A stretch of DNA of 64,000 nucleotides from Streptomyces corallincola (GCF_019104725.1 NZ_JAHRXF010000014.1:61905-125904), one strand, 5' to 3'; numbered from the stretch's first letter, positions 16,275 to 25,719 are shown. A program made the numbers and translations. The notes: generated by a model from the letters alone, not told the origin.

Positions 16275-17732
16275 ATGAACAGGACGATCAGGCGGGTGTC
16301 CGTCTTCGTGCTGCTCCTCGTCCTCGCCCTGTTGGTGAGGGCGACCTGGGTGCAGTTCTACGAAGCGAAGGCCCTCGCGGACAGCAGCTACAACCGGCGG
16401 AACGCGATCCAGACGTACGCGCACCCGCTCGGGAACATCATCGTGGCCGGAAACGCGATCACCGGTTCCGCCCGCACCACGGGCGGCGATCTCGCGTACA
16501 AACGCACGTACAAACAGGGTCCGCTCTACGCGGCGGTCACGGGGTACGCCTCGCAGGCGTACGCCCCCACCCAGTTGGAGGGCATCTACCAGGACGTGCT
16601 GAACGGCACCGACCCACGGCTGAAGACCGTGCTGGACACGGTCACCGGGCGCCAGGCCGATCCGGGCAACGTGCTCACCACGATCGACCCGGCCGTGCAG
16701 AAGGCGGGGTTCGACGCGCTCGGCGACAAGAAGGGCGCGGCCGTCGCCATCGACCCGAAGACCGGCCGCATCCTCGGTGTGGTCTCGACACCGTCGTACG
16801 ACCCGACGGAGCTGACCGACGCCAACACGGCGGGCCCCGCCTGGCGGCGGCTCAACGCCGACCCGGACAAGCCGCTGGTCAACCGGGCGCTGCGGCAGCC
16901 GCTGCCGCCGGGCTCCACCTTCAAGCTGGTGGTGGCCGCCGCCGCGCTGGAGGACGGCCTCTACAAAAACGTGGACCAGCCGACCACCAGCCCGAACCCG
17001 TATCCGCTGCCCGGCACCACCCGAGTGCTGGCCAACGAGTCGGCGTCCGCGCCCTGCGAGAACGCGACGATCCGCACCGCGCTGCGCTACTCCTGCAACA
17101 ACGTCTTCGGCAAGATGGCCGTGGACCTCGGCCAGGACAAGGTACGGGCGATGGCCGAGAAGTTCGGCTTCAACGACCAGAAGCTCGATGTGCCGGTGCG
17201 CGCCTACCCGAGCGTCTACCCGACGAAGATGGACCCGTCCCAGACCGCGCTGTCGGGCATCGGCCAGTTCGACGTCACCGCGACCCCGCTCCAGATGGCT
17301 ATGGTGTCCGCCGCCATCGCCGACGGCGGCAAGCTGGTCTCGCCCCACATGGTGTCCCAGCTCACCGACAGCGGCGGAACGGTGTTGCAGAACTACGACG
17401 ACCCGGACTCCAAGCGGATCATGAGCTCCGGTACGGCCGCCCAGCTCCGCTCGGCGATGCAGTCGGTGGTGACGAACGGCACCGGCACCAGCGCCCAGCT
17501 GCCCGGCGTCACCGTCGGCGGCAAGACCGGCACCGCCCAGCACGGACTGAACAACGACCAGTCCCCGTACGCCTGGTTCACTTCCTTCGGCACCTCCGAC
17601 AGCACCGGCAAGCAGGTCGCGGTGGCGGTGGTGGTCGAGCAGTCCGACGCGGCCCGCTCCGAGATCAGCGGCGGCGGGCTGGCGGGGCCGGTGGCGAAGG
17701 CGATGATGCGGGCGGCGCTCAAGGCGTCGTGA
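16275..17732 (+). CDS. Class B penicillin-binding protein (PbpA-like transpeptidase)
   Basis: A membrane-anchored peptidoglycan DD-transpeptidase. One N-terminal membrane helix (about residues 9-30) leads to a short dimerisation region and the transpeptidase domain. The catalytic STFK is at residues 214-217, SCN at 273-275 and KTG at 417-419, so all three active-site motifs are intact. The 485-residue length matches mycobacterial PbpA rather than the long FtsI. I chose ATG 16275 because AAGGACGGA immediately precedes it; the upstream ATG 16224 would put the palindrome inside the gene. It is monocistronic, with a hairpin following. Confidence 0.9.
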   Translation: MNRTIRRVSVFVLLLVLALLVRATWVQFYEAKALADSSYNRRNAIQTYAHPLGNIIVAGNAITGSARTTGGDLAYKRTYKQGPLYAAVTGYASQAYAPTQLEGIYQDVLNGTDPRLKTVLDTVTGRQADPGNVLTTIDPAVQKAGFDALGDKKGAAVAIDPKTGRILGVVSTPSYDPTELTDANTAGPAWRRLNADPDKPLVNRALRQPLPPGSTFKLVVAAAALEDGLYKNVDQPTTSPNPYPLPGTTRVLANESASAPCENATIRTALRYSCNNVFGKMAVDLGQDKVRAMAEKFGFNDQKLDVPVRAYPSVYPTKMDPSQTALSGIGQFDVTATPLQMAMVSAAIADGGKLVSPHMVSQLTDSGGTVLQNYDDPDSKRIMSSGTAAQLRSAMQSVVTNGTGTSAQLPGVTVGGKTGTAQHGLNNDQSPYAWFTSFGTSDSTGKQVAVAVVVEQSDAARSEISGGGLAGPVAKAMMRAALKAS

Positions 17733-17742
17733 CCGGACAGCG

Positions 17743-17779
17743 GCGGGCCGGGCCCCCTCCGTGCGGGTGCCCGGCCCGC
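17743..17779 (+). terminator. Hairpin terminator after the PBP gene
   Basis: GCGGGCCGGGC (17743-17753) pairs with GCCCGGCCCGC (17769-17779) around a 15-base loop, starting 11 bp past the stop codon. Confidence 0.6.
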
Positions 17780-17866
17780 GCCGGGGCGCGGCCGTAGCCC
17801 GAGAGCGGCCGTCACCGGTGAGCGGTCGCAGCCGGTGAGCGGCCTCGTCGCACTAGCGGCCTCGTC

Positions 17867-19318
17867 TCACTTCACCCCGAGCAGCTGCTCCACCGGGTCG
17901 ATGGCGAAGTACACCAGGAACAGCGCCGACACCGCCCAGAGCAGCCAGCTGACCTCCTTGGCCCTGCCGACGACGGTCTTGATCAGGACGTAGGACAGGA
18001 ACCCGGCCCCGATGCCGTCGGTGATGGAGTACGTGAACGGCATGGCGGCGATGGTCAGGAACGCGGGGATGGCGATCTCGTAGCGGTCCCAGTCGATGTG
18101 CTTGACGTGGGTCATCATCAGGAAGCCGACCGCGATCAGCGCGGGCGCCGCCGCCTGGAGCGGGACGATGGTCAGCAGCGGGGTGAGGAACAGCGCGAGC
18201 CCGAACATCCCGCCGGTGATCAGGTTGGCGAACCCGGTCCGGGCGCCCTCCCCGACGCCCGCCGCCGATTCGATGTACGCGGTGTTGGAGGAGGCCGATC
18301 CGAGGCCGCCCGCGACGGCGGCGGCGCCGTCGATGAACAGCACCCGCCCGATCCCCGGCACCTGCCCGTCCTCGTCCAGCAGTCCCGCCTCCGCGCTGAT
18401 GCCGACGATGGTGCCCATCGCGTCGAAGAAGTCGGACAGCACCAGGGTGAAGACCAGCAGGACGGCGGTGAGCACGCCCGCCTTGGCGAACCCGCCGAAC
18501 AGGCTGAAGTGCCCGATCAGCCCGAAGTCCGGCGGGGCGACGATCCGGTCCGGGACCTTCGGCGTGGTCAGGCCCCAGCTCTTGACGTCGGCCACGGCGT
18601 TGATGACGACCGCGACGACCGTCATGGTGACGATGCTGATGAGGATCGCGCCCTTCACCCGCCGGGCGAGCAGCGCGATGGTGAGCAGCACACCGACGCA
18701 GAAGACCAGCACGGGCCAGCCGGTGAGCCGCCCGATCGCGCCGAGCTGCACGGGCACGGTGGTGTTCGCGGCGTCCGGGACGCGGCTGACGAACCCGGCG
18801 TCCACGAAGCCGATGAACGCGATGAACAGGCCGATGCCGACGCCGATGGCCTGCTTGAGCGCCTGCGGGATGGCGTTCATGATCGCCTGCCGGAGCCCGG
18901 TGAGGACCAGGACGCAGATGATCACACCCTCGATCACCACCAGACCCATCGCGTCGGACCAGCTCATCAGCGGGGCGAGCTGGAAGGCGACCACGGCGTT
19001 CAGCCCGAGTCCGGCGGCGATGGCGAGCGGCAGATTGCCGCCGACGCCCATGATGACCGTCATCACACAGGCGACCAGCGCGGTGGCGGTGACGAGCTGC
19101 CCGGTGTCCAGGGTGTGGCCGAACTTGTCCTTGACGCTGCCGAGGATGATCGGGTTCAGCACGAGGATGTAGGCCATCGTGAAGAACGTGGCGAAGCCGC
19201 CGCGTATCTCACGGCCGAGGGTGGAGCCCCGTTCGGTGATCCGGAAGAACCGGTCGAGGCCGTTGCCGCCGGGCGGGGCGGTGCCGGGCCGGGGTTCCGC
19301 CTGCTGGGTCTGGGACAT
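17867..19318 (-). CDS. NCS2-family purine permease (AzgA/PbuG-like)
   Basis: A 483-residue inner-membrane transporter with about 13 hydrophobic segments. The start LDRFFRITERGSTLGREIRGGFATFFTMAYILVLNP is the signature of the AzgA/PbuG purine (adenine, guanine, hypoxanthine) branch of NCS2. LVLSDFFDAMGTIVGISAEAGL contains the conserved acidic residue of TM8, and GLGSASSNTAYIESAAGVGEGARTG matches TM10. ATG 19318 has GAGGAG nine bases upstream, so the first ten residues from ATG 19348 are not needed. The exact base transported is inferred. Confidence 0.9.
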   Translation of the reverse strand: MSQTQQAEPRPGTAPPGGNGLDRFFRITERGSTLGREIRGGFATFFTMAYILVLNPIILGSVKDKFGHTLDTGQLVTATALVACVMTVIMGVGGNLPLAIAAGLGLNAVVAFQLAPLMSWSDAMGLVVIEGVIICVLVLTGLRQAIMNAIPQALKQAIGVGIGLFIAFIGFVDAGFVSRVPDAANTTVPVQLGAIGRLTGWPVLVFCVGVLLTIALLARRVKGAILISIVTMTVVAVVINAVADVKSWGLTTPKVPDRIVAPPDFGLIGHFSLFGGFAKAGVLTAVLLVFTLVLSDFFDAMGTIVGISAEAGLLDEDGQVPGIGRVLFIDGAAAVAGGLGSASSNTAYIESAAGVGEGARTGFANLITGGMFGLALFLTPLLTIVPLQAAAPALIAVGFLMMTHVKHIDWDRYEIAIPAFLTIAAMPFTYSITDGIGAGFLSYVLIKTVVGRAKEVSWLLWAVSALFLVYFAIDPVEQLLGVK

Positions 19319-19423
19319 GCGCGTGACTCCTCGGGGGCGTACGGGCATACGTGTGCCGGCTGATTGTTCCTGCGTTCAACAGCTTTCAGGTTTTCGCCGT
19401 GTTACGGAATGCGCCGGACACGA

Positions 19424-19469
19424 ACCGGCCCCCGTTCCCGGCGGGTTGCTGCCGGGAACGGGGGCCGGT
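19424..19469 (-). terminator. Strong hairpin terminator after the HAD phosphatase gene
   Basis: ACCGGCCCCCGTTCCCGGC (19424-19442) pairs perfectly over 19 bp with the complementary arm at 19451-19469 around an 8-base loop, 18 bp past the stop codon of the minus-strand gene. Confidence 0.8.
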
Positions 19470-19487
19470 GACGCGGCCTGCCCGAGG

Positions 19488-20288
19488 TCAGGAGACGAAG
19501 TACGTCGGGTTCGGGAGCTTGTAGGTGCGGTCGGCGTAGCCGCCGTCCAGGTCCGAGAACTGGTCGCCGAAGTTGGCGACGATGTCGTACCCGAGGTCCT
19601 GCTCGATGTGCTTGCGGGTGCCCGCCTTGTACTGCACGGTGGTGCAGTTCCAGGTGCCGGGCGTGGCGCAGTCCTTCAGCCAGGCCGGGGGGTTGGCCTT
19701 GTTCTTCAGGAACATGTGGTCGGCGTCCAGGTTGACGTCCGCGCCGACCTTCTTCAGGTTGGCGACGGCGGCGGCGCGCTGGTCGTCGGAGAGACCGGAG
19801 TTGTAGAACACGGTCACGCCCTTGGACTGGGCGTAGCGCACCAGCTCCGGGCTGCCGAACACGGCCGGGCGGTCCGCCTTGTTGACGTAGTCGTTCCACG
19901 TCGTGGCGTTGAAGCCGTAGTTGTTGCGCTTCTCGTAGTCCAGGCTGAGCAGCAGCGTGTCGTCGATGTCGAAGATCACGGCCGGCTTGGCGTGGTGGTG
20001 CCGGTCCGCCTTCTGGGCGGCCCGGTCGATCCGGCGCTTGGCGTCCGCGTCGATCCGCGCGAGGTCCTTGGCGTACGGGCTGTCCGGGGACGCCTGGTAC
20101 ACACCGTTCGCGTCGGTGGTGGTGCCGTAGTACGTGTCGATGTCCTTCACCAACAGGCCGATGTTGTACGGCTCGTGGGTGGAGTTCGCCGTCGATTGTC
20201 CGGCGGTCGCCGCACCGGCGCCGTACAGGGCACCACCGGCGACGGCACAGGCGGCGGCGAGCGCCGCGATCCGCAGTGATTTATGCAT
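19488..20288 (-). CDS. Secreted HAD-family (subclass IIIB) acid phosphatase
   Basis: A 266-residue exported protein. The N-terminus MHKSLRIAALAAACAVAGGALYGAGAA is a signal peptide. The HAD core begins VIFDIDDTLLLSLDYEKRNNYGF (nucleophile DxDD), continues with VTVFYNSGLSDDQR (motif II Ser/Thr position) and ends with IVANFGDQFSDLDGGYAD (acidic motif IV). This matches plant/bacterial class B-like acid phosphatases. Outside the cell it would release phosphate from organic esters. No PHO box is evident upstream. Confidence 0.88.
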   Translation of the reverse strand: MHKSLRIAALAAACAVAGGALYGAGAATAGQSTANSTHEPYNIGLLVKDIDTYYGTTTDANGVYQASPDSPYAKDLARIDADAKRRIDRAAQKADRHHHAKPAVIFDIDDTLLLSLDYEKRNNYGFNATTWNDYVNKADRPAVFGSPELVRYAQSKGVTVFYNSGLSDDQRAAAVANLKKVGADVNLDADHMFLKNKANPPAWLKDCATPGTWNCTTVQYKAGTRKHIEQDLGYDIVANFGDQFSDLDGGYADRTYKLPNPTYFVS

Positions 20289-20365
20289 GACAGTTTTCTA
20301 CGCGCGTCACCCGTCTCGGCGCGAGGGTCTTTGCCCGATTGATATCAGCCACGGCGTAAAGGTGC

Positions 20366-20515
20366 GGTGCGGGCATGTGGGGTGCGCGCACATAGGTACG
20401 GGCATGTGGGGTGCGCACATGGGTGCCCGCACCATCGCGCCCGGCGCGGGGTGGGTTCCGCGCACATGGATGCCGCCCACATGGGCGCCGCGCACACGGT
20501 CTTGGTGCCTACGGT
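20366..20515. repeat. Period-15 repeat cluster C (degenerate)
   Basis: CAT-centred units fall at 20374, 20391, 20403, 20418, 20465 and 20480, mostly in 15-base steps with small slips, such as GGCATGTGGGGTGCG and GCACATGGATGCCGC. The period continues as CACACGG and CCTACGG at 20493 and 20508. It fills the gap between the HAD gene and the TIGR03086 gene, which otherwise holds nothing I recognise. Confidence 0.6.
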
Positions 20516-20546
20516 CTTCCTCCGTGCCCACGGCCCGCTTCCGCGC

Positions 20547-21128
20547 CTACGGCCGCCACCCCGGATCGCGCCCGCTCAGCGCCACCGTCCGCTCCAGCAG
20601 CGGGGTGCCGTCCGGGACCGGGACGGGCGGACCGAAGAGCCCGGTGCCGGGTTCCTCGGCCGCCGCCCGGAGGAGGGAGTGGGCGACGGTGAGGGCGGCG
20701 GGGTCGGCCTCGTACGGGACGCCGAGGGCGCGGGCGAGGTCCCAGCCGTGGACGACCAGCTCGTCCGCGACGACCGCGCCCGCCACGGCGCCGGTCAGCT
20801 CCACCCCGCCCGCACGTGTCGCCCCGGTCCACGCGGACGGGTCGCGCCACGCCTCGGCCAACTCGTCCAGCGCATCCGGCAGTTTGTCCCGCCAGTGCGG
20901 GCCGACGTCCGGCACCGTCGCCCCCGGCGGGGTGGCGGTGCCGGGCCCGAGGTCCTTGCGGGCCGCGTCCCGGAACGCCACGGACAGCCCGAGCACATGC
21001 CCCAGCAGGTGCCGTACCGCGTACTCGGGGCAGGGCGTGCGGTCCGCCAGCCGTTCCCCGGTGACCGCACCGGCCAGCCGGGCGACGATCCGGGCCTGCG
21101 GCCCGAGGTCCACCATCGTGTCGGTCAT
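20547..21128 (-). CDS. TIGR03086 / maleylpyruvate isomerase-like DinB-fold protein
   Basis: A 193-residue helical-bundle protein of the mycothiol-dependent maleylpyruvate isomerase N-terminal family. RTPCPEYAVRHLLGHVLGLSVAF holds the first metal-binding His, and VVADELVVHGWDLARALG holds the second (ELxxHxWD), as expected of the mycothiol-linked metal site. ATG 21128 has GAGGAG upstream; the longer frame to 21329 has no family similarity. Substrate unknown. Confidence 0.85.
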   Translation of the reverse strand: MTDTMVDLGPQARIVARLAGAVTGERLADRTPCPEYAVRHLLGHVLGLSVAFRDAARKDLGPGTATPPGATVPDVGPHWRDKLPDALDELAEAWRDPSAWTGATRAGGVELTGAVAGAVVADELVVHGWDLARALGVPYEADPAALTVAHSLLRAAAEEPGTGLFGPPVPVPDGTPLLERTVALSGRDPGWRP

Positions 21129-21367
21129 GCCTGCCTCACTCCTCGGCGCCGGACGGGGCCATGACGGCCGTACACGGGTACGACCCGTCGGGAGCGCGGA
21201 ACTCATCGGTACCGCGTCCGATCCGCACGGTGCCCCGCCCGCGCCGACCTCGCCGTCAGGGGCGCCGCGTACGTGACCCCGTACCCCCGCCGGGCAGGCG
21301 GGAAGGGCCGGGCAGGCCCTATCGTGCACCCGGACGCGTACACCTGCCGCGCAAGGAGATCCCGAGG

Positions 21368-22174
21368 ATGCCCACCCCCCGTACCGTGCTCCTCACCGGC
21401 GCCGCCGGCGGCCTCGGCACGCTGATGCGCTCGCTGCTGCCCGAGTACGGGCACACGCTCCGCCTGTTCGACGCGCGGCCGGTGGAGGGCGCCCCGGACG
21501 CGGTCGTCGCGGACCTGTCCGACACCGAGGCGCTGCGCCGGGCGATGCGGGGCGTGGACGCGGTGCTGCATCTCGCGGGGATCTCCGTGGAGTCGTCGTT
21601 CGACAAGATCCTGAAGTCGAACATCGAGGGCACGTACCACGTGTACGAGACGGCCCGGCAGGAGGGCGTGCGCCGGATCGTGTTCGCGTCCTCGAACCAC
21701 GCCGTCGGCTACACCCCGGTCCCGCACGACGGTGCTCCGGTGCCGGTGGACACTCCGCGCCGCCCGGACACCTTCTACGGTCTGTCCAAGTCGTTCGGCG
21801 AGGACCTGGCGCAGTTCTACTGGGACAAGCACGGTGTGGAGACCGTCTCGGTGCGCATCGGGTCGTGTTTCCCCGAGCCGACCAGCGTGCGCATGCTGTC
21901 GATCTGGCTGAGCCCGGCCGACGGCGCCCGGCTGTTCCACGCGGCGCTGGGCGCCGAGGGCGTCGGCCACACGGTGGTGTACGGCTCGTCCGCCAACTCC
22001 CGTCTGTGGTGGGACCTTTCGTCCGCGCGGGCGCTCGGCTACGCACCGCACGACGACTCCGAGCGGTACGCGGCGAAGCTGATCGCGGAACAGGGCGAGC
22101 TCGACCCGGCCGATCCGGCACAGGCCCGGCTCGGCGGACACTTCGTCACCGACCCGCCCCTCTGGCCGTACTGA
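21368..22174 (+). CDS. NAD-dependent epimerase/dehydratase, uronate dehydrogenase-like
   Basis: An extended SDR of 268 residues. VLLTGAAGGLGTLMRSLL is the NAD-binding TGxxGxxG motif, VLHLAGISVESSFDKILKSNIEGTYHVYEAA-type sequence follows, and the catalytic YGLSK is preceded by FASSNHAVGYTP. The short length and SNHAVGY segment match uronate dehydrogenase (oxidation of glucuronate/galacturonate to the aldaric lactone). ATG 21368 follows AAGGAG (21353-21358). Substrate assignment is by family resemblance only. Confidence 0.82.
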   Translation: MPTPRTVLLTGAAGGLGTLMRSLLPEYGHTLRLFDARPVEGAPDAVVADLSDTEALRRAMRGVDAVLHLAGISVESSFDKILKSNIEGTYHVYETARQEGVRRIVFASSNHAVGYTPVPHDGAPVPVDTPRRPDTFYGLSKSFGEDLAQFYWDKHGVETVSVRIGSCFPEPTSVRMLSIWLSPADGARLFHAALGAEGVGHTVVYGSSANSRLWWDLSSARALGYAPHDDSERYAAKLIAEQGELDPADPAQARLGGHFVTDPPLWPY

Positions 22175-22477
22175 CCGTATCCCCGCCCGGACACGACCGT
22201 TCCGGGCACCGGAGGGACCGTACGGCTCCGGACATGACGCGTCCCGGACGGCGGACGGGCGCCGAACGGGCCCGTGCGAGCCGGATACGGGCGTCCGTGG
22301 CGCCCGCTCCCACCTCCCGGGGCGCTGCGGCGCAGGTCCGGGGCGGGCGCTCCGGCGGGGAAACGGGCCTATCCGGGCAGTATCGGGCGGGCAACAGACC
22401 TGGTCGGCGCGGCGGTACCGCTGTAGAACTTCCCCCAAGGCCCGAACGGGCAGTTCCACAGGGAGGTGGATGACGCC

Positions 22478-23248
22478 GTGAGCACGAGAACCGCCGAGGA
22501 ACGCCAGCGCGAGATCGTACGGACGGCGCGTGCCACGGGTTCGGTCGAGGTGACCGAGCTCGCCACCGACCTGGGCGTGGCCAAGGAGACCATCCGGCGC
22601 GACCTGCGCGCCCTGGAGGACCACGGGCTGGTCCGCCGTACCCACGGCGGCGCCTACCCGGTGGAGAGCGCGGGCTTCGAGACGACGCTCGCGTTCCGTG
22701 CCACCAGCCATGTCCCCGAGAAACGCCGGATCGCCGCAGCGGCGGCCGAGTTGCTGGGGGACGCGGAGACGGTCTTCGTGGACGAGGGTTTCACCCCGCA
22801 GCTCATCGCGGAGGCGCTGCCCAGGGACCGGCCGCTGACCGTGGTCACCGCGTCCCTGCCGGTCGCGGGGGCGCTCGCGGAGTCGGAGCGGATGTCCGTG
22901 CTGCTGCTCGGCGGCCGGGTGCGTCCCGGCACGCTGGCGACGGTGGACCACTGGACGACGAAGATGCTGGCCGGGTTCGTGGTGGACCTCGCGTTCATCG
23001 GCGCCAACGGCATCTCCCGCGAACACGGTCTGACCACGCCGGATCCGGCCGTCAGCGAGGTGAAGACGCAGGCGATCCGGGCGGCCCGGCGCACCGTGCT
23101 GGCGGGCACGCACACCAAGTTCGGCGCGGTGAGCTTCTGCCGCTTCGCCGAGATCGGCGCGCTGGAGGCGATCGTGACCAGCTCCGGACTGCCCGCGTCC
23201 GAGGCCCACCGCTACTCCCTGCTGGGCCCGCAGGTCATCCGGGTCTGA
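22478..23248 (+). CDS. DeoR/GlpR-family transcriptional repressor
   Basis: A 256-residue sugar-responsive regulator. The N-terminal winged helix ELATDLGVAKETIRRDLRALEDHGLVRRTHGGA is diagnostic of DeoR proteins. The C-terminal effector domain contains TVVTASLPVAGAL and FIGANGISREHGLTTPDPAVSEVK, the sugar-phosphate pocket. GTG 22478 lies nine bases after GGGAGGTG (22461-22468); GTG 22466 overlaps that site and is rejected. It precedes and points into the polyol/sugar ABC operon, which it probably controls. The 300-bp gap before it shows no other gene. Confidence 0.9.
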   Translation: MSTRTAEERQREIVRTARATGSVEVTELATDLGVAKETIRRDLRALEDHGLVRRTHGGAYPVESAGFETTLAFRATSHVPEKRRIAAAAAELLGDAETVFVDEGFTPQLIAEALPRDRPLTVVTASLPVAGALAESERMSVLLLGGRVRPGTLATVDHWTTKMLAGFVVDLAFIGANGISREHGLTTPDPAVSEVKTQAIRAARRTVLAGTHTKFGAVSFCRFAEIGALEAIVTSSGLPASEAHRYSLLGPQVIRV

Positions 23249-23253
23249 ACCGC

Positions 23254-23313
23254 CCCACACGGCCCGGCACCACACAGGCCCGCACCACAGGGGCGGGCGC
23301 CACACCGCCCGCC
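23254..23313. repeat. Period-15 repeat cluster E (4 units)
   Basis: Four exact-length units: CCACACGGCCCGGCA, CCACACAGGCCCGCA, CCACAGGGGCGGGCG and CCACACCGCCCGCCG. They start 6 bp past the DeoR stop codon. The second unit matches cluster D unit CCATGTGGGCCCGCA at 11 of 15 positions, differing only by transitions. Confidence 0.6.
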
Positions 23314-23410
23314 GCGCACCTCCCGTACGACGTACGACGCCCAGCGCGTCCGGAGCCGTTCCCCCGCGCCCCGGCACGCCCCCGTATCCCCACATCTCCA
23401 GGAGCGATCC

Positions 23411-24781
23411 ATGCGAACCCCGAGCCGACGGAGGCCGCGAGCGACGCTCGCCCTGGCCGCCGCAGGGACGCTGATCGCCCCGCTGCTCACCGGCTGCTGG
23501 GTCGGTGCGGGCGGGGCGGGTTCCGGCGGTGACGCCATCAACGTCCTGATGGTGAACAACCCGCAGATGACGGAACTGCAGAAGCTGACCCGCGCCCACT
23601 TCACCAAGGAGACGGGCATCAAGGTCAACTTCACCGTGCTGCCCGAGAACGACGTCCGCGACAAGATCAGCCAGGACTTCGCCAACCAGGCCGGTCAGTA
23701 CGACGCGGCGACGCTCTCCAACTACGAGATACCGATCTACGCCCGCAACGGCTGGCTGCACGACATGGACTCGTACGTGGCGCGGGACCGCGCCTACGAC
23801 GAGCAGGACATCCTGAAGCCGATGCGCCAGTCCCTGACCGGCGACGACGGCAGGCTCTACGGGCAGCCGTTCTACGGCGAGTCGTCGTTCCTGATGTACC
23901 GCAAGGACGTGTTCGCGGCGAAGGGCCTGAAGATGCCCGCGCACCCCACCTGGCAGCAGGTGGCGGACCTCGCCGCGAAGACCGACGGCGCCCGCCCCGG
24001 CATGAAGGGCATCTGCCTGCGCGGCCTGCCCGGCTGGGGCGAGTCGATGGCCCCGCTGACCACGGTGGTGAACACCTTCGGCGGGACCTGGTTCGACAAG
24101 GACTGGAAGGCCCGGCTGGACTCCCCCGAGTTCAGGAGGGCCACCGAGTTCTACGTGAACCTGGTCCGCGCGCACGGCGAGTCCGGCGCCGCGCAGGCCG
24201 GGTTCGCGGAGTGCCTGAACAACATGACGCAGAGCAAGGTCGCCATGTGGTACGACGCCACCTCCGCGGCCGGACTCCTGGAGGCGGACGACTCCCCCGT
24301 CAAGGGCAAGCTCGGCTACGCCCCCGCGCCCGTCGAGAAGACCAAGTCCTCCGGCTGGCTCTACACCTGGGCCTGGGGCATCCAGAAGGCGTCCCGCAAC
24401 GCCGACAAGGCGTGGAAGTTCATCTCCTGGGCGTCCGGCAAGGACTACGAACAGCTCGTCGGGGAGACCAGCGGCTGGCCCAACGTGCCCGCGGGCAAAC
24501 GGGCTTCGACGTACGACAACCCCGACTACCGCAAGTCGGCGGCGTCCTTCCAGGAGATGACGAAGGAGGCGATCGAGAGCGCCCGCCCGAACGATCCGGG
24601 CACCCAGCCGCGCCCGGCGCCCGGCATCCAGTTCGTCGGCATCCCCGAGTTCACGGACCTGGGCACCAAGGTCTCCCAGGAGATCAGCGCGGCCGTCGCC
24701 GGGCGCCAGTCGGTGGACACCGCCCTGCGCAAGTCCCAGCAGCTCGCCGAGAAGATCTCCAAGGAGTACGAGGGACGATGA
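23411..24781 (+). CDS. Sugar/polyol ABC transporter substrate-binding lipoprotein
   Basis: A 456-residue extracellular receptor. The signal LALAAAGTLIAPLLTGC ends in a lipobox Cys. INVLMVNNPQMTELQKL and YDAATLSNYEIPIYARNGWLHDMDSY fit the SBP_bac_1 family of the mannitol/sorbitol (SmoE/MtlE) branch. AGGAGC (23401-23406) lies 5 bases before ATG. It starts a four-gene operon whose stops and starts overlap as ATGA. Confidence 0.9.
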   Translation: MRTPSRRRPRATLALAAAGTLIAPLLTGCWVGAGGAGSGGDAINVLMVNNPQMTELQKLTRAHFTKETGIKVNFTVLPENDVRDKISQDFANQAGQYDAATLSNYEIPIYARNGWLHDMDSYVARDRAYDEQDILKPMRQSLTGDDGRLYGQPFYGESSFLMYRKDVFAAKGLKMPAHPTWQQVADLAAKTDGARPGMKGICLRGLPGWGESMAPLTTVVNTFGGTWFDKDWKARLDSPEFRRATEFYVNLVRAHGESGAAQAGFAECLNNMTQSKVAMWYDATSAAGLLEADDSPVKGKLGYAPAPVEKTKSSGWLYTWAWGIQKASRNADKAWKFISWASGKDYEQLVGETSGWPNVPAGKRASTYDNPDYRKSAASFQEMTKEAIESARPNDPGTQPRPAPGIQFVGIPEFTDLGTKVSQEISAAVAGRQSVDTALRKSQQLAEKISKEYEGR

Positions 24782-25719
24782 CCGCGACGACGACCGCTCC
24801 TCCCCTCGCGTCCGCCTCCGCGCGGACCGCGCACCGGCCACCGGACCGGCTGCGCGCCTGGGCCACCCGTGCCCCCCTGCTCCCGGCCCTGGTCTTCATG
24901 ATCGTGGTCACCCAACTGCCGTTCGTGGCGACGGTGGTGATCTCGTTCTTCGACTGGAACGCCCTCTATCCCAAGGCCCGGCGCTTCACCGGCGTGGACA
25001 ACTACCGCGAGGTGCTCACCGACGCCGATCTGCGCCACTCGGTGTGGACGACGGTGCTGCTCACCGTGGCGGTGGTGCTGGCCAGCCTGGTGCTCGGACT
25101 CGTCCTCGCCCTGCTGCTGGACCGGAGGTTCCGCGGCCGGGGTGTGGTGCGTACCCTGCTGATCGCGCCGTTCCTGGTGGTCCCGGTCGCCGCCGCGCTG
25201 CTCTGGAAACATGTGCTCTACAACCCTGAATACGGCTTGCTCAATGGGTTGTTGCACTATGTGGGCGGACCACAGCCGGACTGGATCTCCGACACCCCGC
25301 TGCTCGCGGTGGAGGCGTCGCTGGTGTGGCAGTGGACCCCGTTCATGATGCTGATCCTGCTGGCCGGACTGCAGAGCCGGGACCAGCAGCAGATCGAGGC
25401 CGCGCGGGTGGACGGCGCGAGCGACTGGCAGATCTTCCGCCATCTCACCCTGCCGCACCTGCGCCGCTACCTGGAACTGGGCGCCCTGCTGGGTTCGATC
25501 TACATCGTGCAGAACTTCGACGCGGTGTTCACGATCACCTCCGGCGGCCTCGGCACCGCCAACCTGCCGTACACCGTGTACCAGACCTTCTACCAGGCGC
25601 ACGAGAACGGGCTCGCCTCGGCCGCGGGCGTGCTGGTGGTCATCGGTTCCCTCGTCATCGCCACGTTCGCGCTGCGCGTCGTGTCGTCCCTGTTCCGCGA
25701 GGAGGCGTCGCGCGCATGA
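24778..25719 (+). CDS. Sugar/polyol ABC transporter permease (MalF/SmoF type)
   Basis: A 313-residue inner-membrane permease with about six hydrophobic segments. The EAA loop is IEAARVDGASDWQIFRHLTLPHL. The N-terminal segment LLPALVFMIVVTQLPFVATVVISFFDWN is typical of the first permease of such systems. ATG 24778 overlaps the preceding stop by four bases. Confidence 0.92.
   Translation: MTATTTAPPLASASARTAHRPPDRLRAWATRAPLLPALVFMIVVTQLPFVATVVISFFDWNALYPKARRFTGVDNYREVLTDADLRHSVWTTVLLTVAVVLASLVLGLVLALLLDRRFRGRGVVRTLLIAPFLVVPVAAALLWKHVLYNPEYGLLNGLLHYVGGPQPDWISDTPLLAVEASLVWQWTPFMMLILLAGLQSRDQQQIEAARVDGASDWQIFRHLTLPHLRRYLELGALLGSIYIVQNFDAVFTITSGGLGTANLPYTVYQTFYQAHENGLASAAGVLVVIGSLVIATFALRVVSSLFREEASRA

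Noticed and set aside
21203..24841. A 1212-codon open frame on the minus strand across the DeoR and binding-protein genes
   Set aside because: It is antisense to well-supported genes, has Arg/Gly/His-rich low-complexity translation and no domain similarity; such shadows are common in GC-rich DNA.
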